NCBI GenBank assembly: GCA_017979445.1
Contig: CM030705.1
Span: forward strand, 14,215,040 to 14,279,039
Length of the DNA stretch: 64,000 nt
From: Akebia trifoliata
Taxonomy: Eukaryota > Streptophyta > Magnoliopsida > Ranunculales > Lardizabalaceae
Direction of reading: 5' to 3'
Shown: one piece after another, positions 35,201 through 47,200 of the stretch
Layout: every line of letters begins with the position of its first letter
Numbering within the stretch: position 1 is the stretch's first letter
The notes under the pieces: generated by a model
Told to the model about the DNA's origin: nothing
The model's database searches: none
Seen by the model: the letters and a program-made list of their open reading frames with translations, nothing else
Program-made: the position numbers and the translations under genes

Positions 35201-38200
35201 TGTGGCGGTTGTTTGGTGCTGTTTGGGTTGCTGACTGGTGATTTTGGGCTCTAAAGGTTGCTGTTTGGTGGACTTGGGCTTGCTGTCCAACAAATCTGGT
35301 GGGTTTTATGCTGGAGTACTGTTATTTGGTGCTGTTTGGGTTACTGATTGGTGATTTTGGGCTCTAAAGGTTGCTGTTTGGTGGACTTGGGCTTGCTGTC
35401 CAACAAATCTGGTGGGTTTGGGGCTGTTACTTCTTTATCAGGTTTTACAATTTCTGATCCTAGTGGCTTCGGGTGTTTATTTTGATTTCAAGTTGGTGTT
35501 GTTGTTATATTGGTTTCATCATGTCTTCTAGTGAATCTTTCGGGGTCCGTTTTACTGGAAAAAATTATTCTACTTGGGAATTCCAGTTTCAATTGTTTGT
35601 TACGGGGAAAGAGTTGTGGGGCCATATCGACGGTAGTGATCCAGCCCCTACGGAGCCTAGGGAGCTGGCTAAGTGGACCGTCAAGGATGCACGTGTGATG
35701 TCTTGGATCTTGGGGTCTGTCGATCCTCTTATTGTGCTCAATCTGAAGCCTTATAAGACTGCGAAGACCATGTAGGAGTATTTGCTAAAGGTTTATCATC
35801 AAGATAATACCGCACGCCGTTTTCAATTGGAATATGAGATTGCTGGTTACACTCAAGGCAATCTCTCTATTCAGGAGTATTTTTCTGGTTTTCAAAATTT
35901 GTGGGGGGAATTTTCTGATATGGTTTATGCGAAGGTACCTGCTGCATCTCTCTTTGCGGTTCAGGTTGTTCATGAGCAGAGCAAGAGAGATCAATTCCTG
36001 ATGAAATTGCGCCCTGAATTTAAGGTTACTCGCTCAAATTTAATGAACCGTGATCCTCCACCATCCTTGGATGTTTGTTTTAGAGAATTACTTCGTGAGG
36101 AGCAGCGTCTTCTCACTCAAGTTACGTTCCAACATGATTCCAGAATCTCCAATCCAAATCCAGTAGCCTATGCAGCCTATGGGAAAGGGAAGGACATGCG
36201 CAAAGTCCAGTGTTTCAGCTGCAAGGAGTATGGTCATATTGCTGCCAACTGTGCAAAGAAGTCTTGCAACTACTGTAAGAAACATGGCCACTTTATCAAA
36301 GAATGTCCCACTCGACCTCAGAATCGTCAATCTAACGCTTATCAAGCTGTAGTGAATACCTCATCTGCTCCAGAGATGTCCTTAGCCTCTTCTTCTGTAG
36401 CTGGACCATCTATTCTTACTCCTGAAATGGTCCAGCAGATGATTGTGTCAGCCTTTTCTGCCTTAGGGCTCCAAGGTAATAGTAATACTTCGTCTAAATC
36501 TTGGCTTTTAGATTCTGCTGCATCCAATCATATGACCGGATCGTCTGATACACTTTGCAATGTTCGTCCATATCATGGTTCATCCCATATTCAGATAGCT
36601 AATGGGAGTCATTTAGCTATTAATAAAGTAGGAGATATTAATCCTTCTTTCAAAGATGTTTATGTGTCTCCTGGACTTTCTACTAGTCTTATTTCAGTTG
36701 GCCAATTAGTTGATAACAACTGTGATGTCCATTTCTCTCGTGATGGTTGTCTTGTGCAGGATCAGGTGTCGGGGAAGATACTCGCGAAGGGACCTAAAGT
36801 TGGCAGACTATTCCCATTGCACTTTTTAACTCCTAGTTATTTATCTTTAGCTTGTATGACAGTTAACACTCAAGTATGGCACAAACGTTTGGGTCATCCA
36901 AACTCTGTTGTTCTGTCTCATATGTTAAATTCTGGTTTATTAGGCAATAAAGAACAAGTTTCTAAAAATCTGTCATTTGACTGTGCTGTATGCAAACTTG
37001 GTAAGAGTAAGACTCTTTCGTTCCCTCCTCATGGTAGTCGTGCTGCAAAATGCTTTGATATTGTGCATAGTGATGTATGGGGCATTTCTCCTGTAATTTC
37101 TCATGCTCGATATAAATATTTTGTAACATTCATAGATGATTTTAGTCGATATACTTGGGTCTATTTTCTTCGGTCCAAATCTGAGGTCTTGTCTATTTTT
37201 CGGACCTTTGTAGCATATATTGAGACCCAATTTTCTACAAGTATTAAGATTTTGAGGTCTGATTCTGGTGGAGAATACATGTCCCACGAGTTTCATGATT
37301 TCCTAAACCACAAAGGAATTGTTTCTCAGCGCTCTTGTCCGTATACCCCTCAGCAAAATGGTGTGGCAGAACGAAAGAACGGACATCTCTTGGACGTTGT
37401 TCGCACCTTATTGCTCGAGTCCTCTGTTCCTTCTAAATTTGGGTTGAGGCATTATCTACTGCAGTTTACTTAATTAATAGACTGCCCTCTCAAGTCTTGA
37501 ATTATGATTATCCATATTATCGTTTGTATCATCAGCACCCTAGCTATTTTAATCTGCATACTTTTGGATGTGTTTGCTTTGTTCATTTACCTCCTCATGA
37601 ACGTCACAAACTTTCTGCTCAGTCTGTTAAATGTGCCTTTATGGGTTATAGTATTTCCCACAAAGGTTATGTTTGCTATGATCCTTGTTCTAACAAATTT
37701 CGTATATCTCGTAATGTTGTTTTTTTTGAGAATCAATGTTTCTTTTCTACACATGTTGAGTCATTGCCTGAGATTAGTATTCTACCTTGTTTTGATGAAT
37801 TGACTCCTTCCCCTGAACGTTTCAAACCTGGAATAGTGTATACTCGACGTCTACCAACTTTACCCCTTCCCGAGACTGACCCTTCATCTGAGACGGCTTC
37901 GACGACTTTTCCTGAGATTGACCCGCCATCTGAGACAGTTTTGATAAGTTCTCCCGAGCCTGACATGCCTCCCGATCCTGCTCCTCGACGATCTGCCCGA
38001 GTATCACGTTCCCCTGATTGGTATGGTTTTAATGCTACTTTGACTTCTATTCCCATCCCTACATGCTTTTCTGAGGCTGTTAAACATGAATGTTGGCGGA
38101 AAGCGATGGATGAGGAACTTCGGGCTCTCCAAGACAATCATACATGGGACATGGTTCCTTGCCCCTCTAATGTTAAAACTATCGGTTGTAAATGGGTTTA

Positions 38201-41200
38201 CTCGATTAAGCTCCGCTCTGATGGGACTTTGGACCGATATAAGGCACGATTAGTTGCCCTTGGGAATAAGCAAGAATATGGTGTAGACTATGATGAGACA
38301 TTTGCTCCGGTGGCAAAGATGACTACAGTGCGTACAGTTATTTCTATTGCCGCTTCCCAAAGTTGGCCACTTCACCAGATGGACGTCAAAAATGCTTTTC
38401 TTCATGGTGATCTCAAAGAAGATATTTACATGACTCCTCCTCCAGGCTTGTTTTCTTCTTCGTCTTCCACTGTGTGTAAGTTGAAGCGGTCTCTCTATGG
38501 CTTAAAACAAGCTCCCCGGGCATGGTTTGACAAGTTCAGGTCTACTCTGCTTCAGTTCTCCTTTGTCCAAAGCCAATATGACTCCTCTTTGTTTCTTTAC
38601 AAGACACCGACTGGTCTCGTTCTTTTACTTGTGTATGTGGATGATATTGTCATTACTGGCAGTGACTCTACCTTGATTACCCACCTCCAACAGCATCTTC
38701 AGGCTTCTTTTCATATGAAGGATCTTGGTCCTCTTACGTATTTTTTGGGGTTGGAAGTGCACACTGATTCTTCGGGTATATTCTTGAATCAACACAAATA
38801 TACCCAAGATTTGATTAGCCTGGCTGGTCTTCAGGATTCTTCTTCGGTGGATACTCCTATGGAAGTCAATGTGAAATATCGTAGTGAGGAGGGCAATCTT
38901 CTTTCTGATCCTACTATGTTTCGACAAATGGTAGGCAGCTTGAACTATCTGACTATTACTCGGCCTGATATTTCCTTCGCTGTACAGCAAGTTAGCCAGT
39001 TTATGCAAACTCCACGTCATCTACATTTAGCTGTTGTGCGTCGTATCATTCGATATCTTCGAGGGTCACCTGGTCGTGGATTGTTCTTTCCAACTGGCTC
39101 TTCTCTTCGCCTTGTTGCTTATAGTGATGCAGATTGGGCCGGATGTCCTGATACTCGGCGGTCTGTCACGGGTTGGTGCATGTTCCTTGGTGATTCTTTA
39201 ATCTCTTGGAAAAGTAAGAAATAAGCTCGCGTTTCTAAATCTTCTACTGAATCTGAATACCGTGCAATGTCTGCTGCTTGTTCTGAGATTGTCTGGCTTC
39301 GTGGGCTTCTGGCTGAGCTTGGTTTTTCTCAATCTGATCCTACTCCTCTTCATGCTGATAACACGAGTGCTATTCAGATAGCTGCTAATCCCGTTTACCA
39401 TGAGCGTACGAAGCATATTGAGGTGGATTGTCATTCTATTCGAGAAGCCTTGGACACTCGTGTTATTTCTCTTCCTCATGTTTCCACTAATCTCCAGATA
39501 GCTGATGTGTTTACAAAGGCCATGACACGACAACGCCATCAGTTCCTTGTGAGCAAATTGATGCTTCTTGATTGCCCAACATCAATTTGAGGGAGGATGT
39601 CAGTAAGATACAGCATATATATTTAGCTAGAATTACTCTCTCTAGTTATAGCATGATTTTGTATTATGGCTGTAGACATCTGTCAATCAGATTCAGCATA
39701 TATATTTAGCCATAATTAGTCTCTCTAGTTATAGTATGATTTTGTATTATAGCTGTAGATATCTTGTAATTAGTAGGAAGATTATAGTTTCCTTATTTAG
39801 TCACTCCTTGATTTTTGTAATTGCTGACATTCAGCCTTGTAATCAGCCCAACAGTTTCTATATAATATGAGGAACTCTCACAATGAGAGGCATTCAGTAC
39901 AATTGACAGTTATGGCCTCCGAAATGTCTTGTTCCTCGATCACTGGTAATAATGCTGGATCAGGAGGTCTTCCCTCTCATTCAACTGATTTTCCCGGCAT
40001 ACAAATTACCACCGTAAAATTAGATGGTCCTAATTACCTTCTCTGGGCTCGTTCGGTTGAAATGTTTATTGGTGGAAAAGGGAAGATTGGTTACCTCACA
40101 GGGGCGGACAAACAGCCGGCATCGACGGACACTACTTATCTCCAATGGTTTGCTAATGACTCTATGGTTCGTTCTTGGCTCGTTACATCTATGCAACCAC
40201 ACATTGCCGCTGGTTTCATGTTCTCCAAGACTGCAAAGCAGATATGGGATTCCACAAAAAATATCTACTCGCAACGTCAAAACAATGTTCGGATTTTTAA
40301 CTTGGAGCGTGAGATTTCCCGTCTTTCTCAAGGAGACTCTTCTGTCACTTCCTATATCTCACAGTTACGGGCTAGATGGGAAGAGTTGACCTTCTACTCC
40401 TCCTCCTATGCTTGGAAAGACCCTGGTGATGAGGCCTTGTATGCGTCGATACTGGATAAGAATCGAGTTTTTCAGTTCCTAGCTGGGCTCCGGGATGAAT
40501 TTGAGTATGCGAGAGTTCATTTTTTGGGTATGAATCCTTTTCCGTCCTTACAGACTGCATATTCTTATGTTTTGGCTGATGAGAGTCGTCGCGCAACTAT
40601 TCTACCTCAGTCTTCAGGAGAACATTCAGTTATGCTTGCTCACCTACCCTCTCCACAGCCCCCTAATGGATCTATGCCTACCCGTCAGCGACATAAGTGT
40701 GATCATTGTGGAAAGTTGGGTCACGTCAAGGCTCGTTGCTATGCACTTCATGGTCGTCCAAATCAGCAACGTCAACAGTCTCAGCGATCTTCAGCTCATG
40801 TAGTTTCTCAGTCGACTATTGATTTACCACCTTTGGTAGCTACTACCGCCTCCTCGGATTTGGTATCTCTATCCCAGGCCGAGCTTGACAAGTTTAGGAA
40901 ATTCTTTAATCAGATGGAGACTTCATCTCAGCCGGTCTCTACATTCGCTCACTCAGGTACCTTTGCATCTGCACACAGTGTTTCCACTACTTCCTCACCA
41001 TGGATCATTGATTCTGGTGCCTCAGATAACATGACCGGTACGTCCTCCCTTTTTAAAACATATAGTACTTGTTCTGGTCATCGCAAGGTTCGCCTAGCTG
41101 ATGGTTCGTTGTCTTCTATAGCTGGTCAAGGTCATTTACTTCTTACGTCTTCTTTACCCTTAACTAACACATTGCATGTTCCTCAACTCACTACTAATCT

Positions 41201-44200
41201 TATATCTGTTAGTAGCATTACCAAAAATTTGAATTGCAGTGTAATTTTTTATCCTTCTCATTGTATCTTTTAGGATCTGGAGTCGAAGAGGACGATTGGC
41301 ACTGGACGTGAAGTGAATGGACTGTATCTCTTGGACGTACCCGGTTCCCCTAGCATCCATTCTGTCTCCCAGTCTAGTAGTAGTAGTTGTTTTAATAAGG
41401 CTCTTGTAATGCGCTGGCATTTACGCCTAGGCCATATTTCTTTTGGATATTTGAAACACATGTTCCCTACTTTATTTAATAATAACAATTTGATTGATCT
41501 TTCTTGTGAAACTTGCCAATTAGCTAAACATGTGCGTTCCTCTTATCCTATTAGTTTGAATACTACTGCATCTGCTATGTTTGACCTAATTCATTCTGAT
41601 GTGTGGGGTCCCTCCCCTGTCACATCAACCCTTGGTTTTCGCTATTTTGTTCTATTCATTGATGACCATAGTCGTACCACTTGGGTTTATCTTATGAAAC
41701 ACAAGAGTGAAGTTTATGGGATCTTCAAGCAATTTCTTGCTATGGTTCATACCCAGTTTGGTCGTACCATTAAGACCTTCCGTTCTGATCATGGTACTGA
41801 GTATACCTATAGTGAGGTCTTGAAACTTTGTTTAGAATCTGGCATTGAGCATCAAATGTCCAATGTTAGGACCCCTCAGCAGAATGGTCGATCCGAACGT
41901 AAAAATCGTCATATTCTAGAGTTAGCTCGTGCCATCTCTATTGGCATGAACATGCCCCAATCCTATTGGGCTGATGCAGTACTTACTGCCGTCTATCTTA
42001 TTAATCGGACCCCTTCCCGGGTTCTTCAGTTTGCCACGCCCCTTTCTAAGCTCTGTCCGGATCGTCCCCTTTTTCCACTTCCTCCGCGTGTTTTTGGGTG
42101 CGTCTGTTTTGTTTAAATTCTTGATCAAACTCGTACTAAGCTTGACCCTAAGGCTGTGAAATGTATTTTTTTGGGTTATTCTTCTAATCAGAAAGGATAC
42201 AGGTGTTACCATTCTCCTTCTCGACGACGTTTCATTTCAAGGGATGTTTCCTTTTTTGAGCATACTCCGTACTACAATAGGTCTGTTGTCATTCAGTCTG
42301 AGTTGTTTCCCTTAGAGTCATCTACTGACCCTTTCCCTCCTTTATTTCCTCTTCCTTTACCTGTTCCTCCTTCTCCACCCCATGTCAGTTCGTTACCTCC
42401 CCTTTTGCAGGTTTACTCTCGACGTTCTCGCGATACTACCATCACTCCTCTGCCAGACCAGGTCGCCTCCTCGCCTCCGGCTCCGCCTCCTGTTTCCTGT
42501 GATGATCGTCCTGTTGCTATTCGTAAGGGTAAGCGTACTTGTACTTATCCAATTTCTAATTATATATCTGATTCGGCCCTCTCACCCTCCTATCGGAGTT
42601 TTCTTGCTTCGGTTTCCGCTGTTTCTCTTCCAACTACTGTTGCAGATGCTATTAACCACCCTGAGTGGCGCGCAGCTATGATTGATGAGTTGAATGCCCT
42701 TGAAAAGACTCAGACTTGGGAAATTGTACCTCTTCCACCTGGTAGGAAGGCTGTGGGATGTCGCTGGGTTTTCAATCTTAAGCATAATCCGGATGGCTCT
42801 GTTGCTCGTTATAAGGCCCGTCTAGTGGCCAAGGGTTATGCTCAGACCTATGGTATTGATTATCAGGAGACGTTTGCTCCGGTTGCCAAGATGACCACCA
42901 TTCGCGTTCTTCTGTCTGTTGCTGCTATCAAAGGTTGGTCTCTCTTTCAGTTGGATGTCAAAAATGCGTTTCTCAATGGTGATCTTCAGGAAGAAGTCTA
43001 TATGGTCCAACCTCCTGGGTTTCTTCCATCTGCTTCTCCGACACATGTCTGCCGCCTTCGTCGTTCTCTTTATGGTTTGAAACAATCGCCTCGTGCATGG
43101 TCTGAGCGCTTTACTAAAGCCATGCATAAGTGTGGTTTTCATCAGAGTTCTGCTGATCACACTCTTTTCTTGCGTCACTCCCACGGAAAACTTGTAGCTC
43201 TGATTGTTTATATGGATGATATTGTTCTTACGGGAGATGATGATGTTGGCATTGCTGAGGTTAAAACTTACTTAGGGCGTCAATTTGAGATAACAGACCT
43301 TGGACATCTTCGTTATTTTTTGGGTATTGAGGTTGCACGGTCTCACTCCGGTATATTTATTTCTCAGCGCAAGTATGTTCTGGATTTACTCAGTGACTCT
43401 GGTCAACTTGGTTCTCGTCCCGCTGATACTCCTATTAAGCAGAATCACAGGTTGGCTGATTCTGAGGGGGAGTGTTTGGAGGATATTGGTCAGTATCAGC
43501 GTCTGGTGGGAAAATTGATCTACTTGTCTATGACTCGCCCTGACATTGCCTATGCTGTTAGTGTTGTAAGTCAGTTTATGCACTCGCCTCGAACATCTCA
43601 CCTTACTGCTGTCTATCGTATTCTTAGATATCTTAAGGGATGTCCTGGTCGAGGTATCTTGTTTAGTAACCATGGTCATCTTCGCATTGAGGCATGGACT
43701 GATGCAGATTATGCTGGTTCAGTGACTGATAGACGGTCTACTTCTGGGTATTTAACTAAGGTTGGTGGTAACTTGGTAACTTGGCGCAGTAAGAAACAGG
43801 ATGTGGTTTCTCGGTCCAGTGCTGAGTCAGAATACCGAGCTATGGCACTTGGAGTGTGTGAGTTATTGTGGCTGAAGATTTTACTAACAGACTTGTGTCT
43901 ACCTGTGCCAGTCCCATTCTTACTTTATTGAGATAATAAATCAGCTATTAGCATAGTGGCAAATCCGATTCAGCATGACAGAACGAAACATATCGAAGTT
44001 GATCGTCATTTTATTAGAGAAAAGATTGTTTCTGGACAGATTTGTACTCCATTTGTACCTACATCTCAACAACTTGCTGATATTCTGACTAAAGGTGTTG
44101 GAAAAATAGCCTTTGAAGGTGTCTTGTCCAAGTTGGGTGTGATTGATATCCACGCACCAACTTGAGGGGGAGTGTTAGATTAGCACATTGTTATTAGGAT

Positions 44201-47200
44201 TCTTAGTATGTAGGTCCTTTTTAGTCTTTTCCTTATTTCAATCTTTGTAATGCTTTAAAGCCTAATTAGGGCTAATAATTAAAATTAATTCTTCTCTACC
44301 TTTCAATTAAAATATATATATTAAGACCCTACAAAAATTGGCCCATGGGCCTATGATGTCCCCCACCATCTATATACAAAAAAGGACAAGGAGATTGCAC
44401 TAAAATAACCAACAAGTAGCATAATATTTGGAAGTGCTAGAAAAATCCCAATTTGCTACAAAAATTTGCCTCATCTGTAAAAAATCATAGATTTTCCAAC
44501 TAACACTCGGGGTACTAGTTGATCACAAGAAAACCATAATTCAAAGCAGAAAATCATGTTGTAGATTATTGATCACAAGGAATAACAAAGGTAAAAAATA
44601 AAAATAAAAAAGGGTCAGAGTTAAGTGTGATTAACATTTAGTGTTGATACAAATGATAAGTTTGTTTTCATAGTTATGCATTTTGATCATTAGTGTAAGT
44701 TCACCAAGTTGCCGATCATCATCATTGTCTCCATCTTATCCCAAATACTGGGGTTAGGAACATGAATCCTAGTTTTTCAATGAGTCATGCTAGAGTGACC
44801 TCAAGATTCTACCTCATATCTCAGTTTCCTGACGTGGAAGTGTGTAGGAACCATAGATGCTTTTTCACTCGTATCTCAATTAAAAGCCTCTATGGTCCCT
44901 ACACACTTCCACATCGGGAAAGTGAGATATGAGGTACAATCTTGAGCTCACTTCAGCATTATTCTTTTTCAATTTAGCTCTACCTTGAACTTAAATTTTA
45001 GTCAAGGCATATTGATTCATATATTTTCTACTACCTCTATCAATGTCATTTTGGGTAGGGCTTAAAACGGGTCAAGTTCGGGTCAAATATGAGTATATAC
45101 ATATCCGGATTTTTTATTTGGATCCTACTAGCTAAAACCATATCCGAACCATTTTTCTTTCACTAAATCCGGATCCAATCCAACCAAATTAATTGATTAG
45201 GGTCGGTTAATTTCAAACCATATAAGAATATTTCAATAAACAACAAAAAACTTTAAAGATAAGGTGACTTGAACTCAAGCCCTCACCTTTTTGGAGGGAG
45301 GCCTTGACCATTGTGCCTAACACTTGTTGGTTGAAGAAATGTATCTTAACAAATATAAAAATATAACTTATAGAATAATATATCATTCGGATCTAAGCAG
45401 ATATAGGGATGGATCCGTATCCAACTCGGATCCGATTCGGTTCAATGGACATCAACCCATATCCAAACCATTTTTAAATTCGGATATACTTTAAGGAACC
45501 AAATCCCCTAAAAATTAGTTTCAAATCACTCAAATTTCAGATAAAATCCAGCCCATTTTAAGCCCTGATTTTGGGTTATACTCTTCCCCTTTCAAAGCCT
45601 CCAACTAGAACCAAAGTGCTCTCGCTAGGATTGTTATTGTCCTTCTTTGTTCATACCTAAAACATGTCAAAGGACTTCCTTTATTTTATTTAGTATTAGA
45701 CCTTTTCCTAGATTTTCTCAAATATAAACTCGTGATTGATTGTCTTCCTAATCTTATCACTCAGCCATCTCAACACCCAAATCTCTACTAAATCGTTCTA
45801 CGAACATTTTGCAATACAACATCCTCCACAAAGTTGTCGATAGCAATACACAAAGTTGGTATCCATGTGGTGATATTTATGGTATTACTGAATGAGGGAG
45901 ATGAAAGAAGATAATTGTGGGATAAAGAGATTGGGATTTGGGGGTAAGAATGAAATTATTTACCTTCATAACTCTCACCAGGGGCAAGGATTCGATGGTA
46001 ATCTCCAAATGCTTCACCGGATTTCACCTGAAATTCACAAATGAAGAAGGTATATAACTAGATGCTAAGAGAAAGCAATAAATGCATCAAAAGGAGGTCA
46101 ATCAGAAAATTATGCGACATTTGAAATTTCAACAGATTTATGGCAATTGTCAAAAATGAATTATCGTTTGAACTTTAGCACCGGGCATTTCATCTGGATT
46201 AGCTTTACATAATGCACAAATGTAGTGCGGAGCCAACCATTTCATGCTGCACATGTAGGGCATAGATCACCATTAGTGGGTTCCACCTTGGGCATAAAAT
46301 GGGCTGGACCCAGATCAGATCTAAGTATATGCATATTTAGATCCAGATTTGTTATATTGATTCAGATCCAACTTGGATCCTACTACTTAACACCATATCC
46401 GGATCCAACTCGGGTTGGGTCGGGTCGGGTAATTTGCAATGCTTGGCTTTTTTTACCTATTTTACTTCATTGCAAACTTATAATAGTATCATTTTTTACC
46501 ATTATGCCCTTTCATTTCATAAGAATCCATGTCATGAAAAAGTGGTAGAAAAGGGTTTTTTTTTTTTAAATCTTAAAAATATAGTTTTCAAAGCAATATA
46601 TATTTAGATCCGGGTAGATCTAGGATGGATCCATATCCGACCTGGATCTGAGTTGGGTCAAGGGGCATAAAACCATTTTCAACCCACCCAATTTTTTATT
46701 TAGATCAACTCCAGGGATCCAAACCCTCTAAATCCTGTTTTAGGATCACTTGGATTTCAGATCAAGTCCAACCCATTTTATCCCCTGGTTCCACCTGTGG
46801 GAGATTGTTAATAATTGATCTAGTAATATTATGTAGTATCAATCCATTGCAATTATTCAGACTGCTGGAGAACATACCGTGTAATTGATTCCCTTGATTG
46901 CAATAGAGGCAGGCAAAGGCTGTCCACCCTCTGATGATAAAATCCTTCCATGTACTCCTGTCTATAAATTTGATGTCACATGACTGAATGTTTTCACAAT
47001 CAAATTATGTGTGTGAACATAAAAAATGACCCTTGATGTTTTTTAGATAGATAAACCTTTTTTATTGAGAAACTTGGTAATGGCAGGTACTAAACTAGCT
47101 GGCACCTTCAACCCTTGATTTGTATCCCCTAAATATGATAAACTTTGTGATTTTTCTTGTTCAAGTTAGTTTAAGGGTCCTACAGCTAGCAAGTTCCTTG

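Larger units (their letters stand above)
34717..39908 (+). mobile_element. Ty1/copia retrotransposon (Copia-1), nested in Copia-2
   Basis: LTRs of 311 bp at 34717-35027 and 39598-39908 differ at three positions that I can see. Primer-binding site TGGTATCAGAGC at 35028-35039 and polypurine tract TGAGGGAGGA at 39588-39597. The target duplication GTTAT flanks it exactly (34712-34716 and 39909-39913). The leader holds a 113-bp direct duplication starting at 35218 and 35331. It has inserted at the gag start codon of Copia-2. Confidence 0.95.
33787..44305 (+). mobile_element. Ty1/copia retrotransposon (Copia-2), split by Copia-1
   Basis: Identical 133-bp LTRs at 33787-33919 and 44173-44305. The primer-binding site TGGTATCAGAGC (tRNA-iMet) is at 33923-33934 and the polypurine tract TTGAGGGGGAG at 44162-44172. 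The leader (33935-34716) contains degenerate tandem units around CTGCGATCACAGCAG. Gag-pol starts at 39912, after Copia-1. Removing Copia-1 leaves a 5.3-kb element. No clear 5-bp target duplication is visible: the flanks read AAAAT on the left and ATTAA on the right. LTR identity implies recent insertion. It lies on the strand opposite to SOL1, inside its last intron. Confidence 0.92.

Noticed and set aside
37733..38137. 134-residue minus-strand open frame
   Set aside because: Antisense shadow of the Copia-1 pol gene.
45261..45345. Possible tRNA-like sequence (GACTTGAACTCAAGCCCTC...)
   Set aside because: No cloverleaf with a proper acceptor stem could be drawn; it is inside the MITE at 45057-45567.
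46225..46548. 107-residue open frame
   Set aside because: It overlaps the Mutator-type MITE with a 9-bp target duplication and shows no domain.
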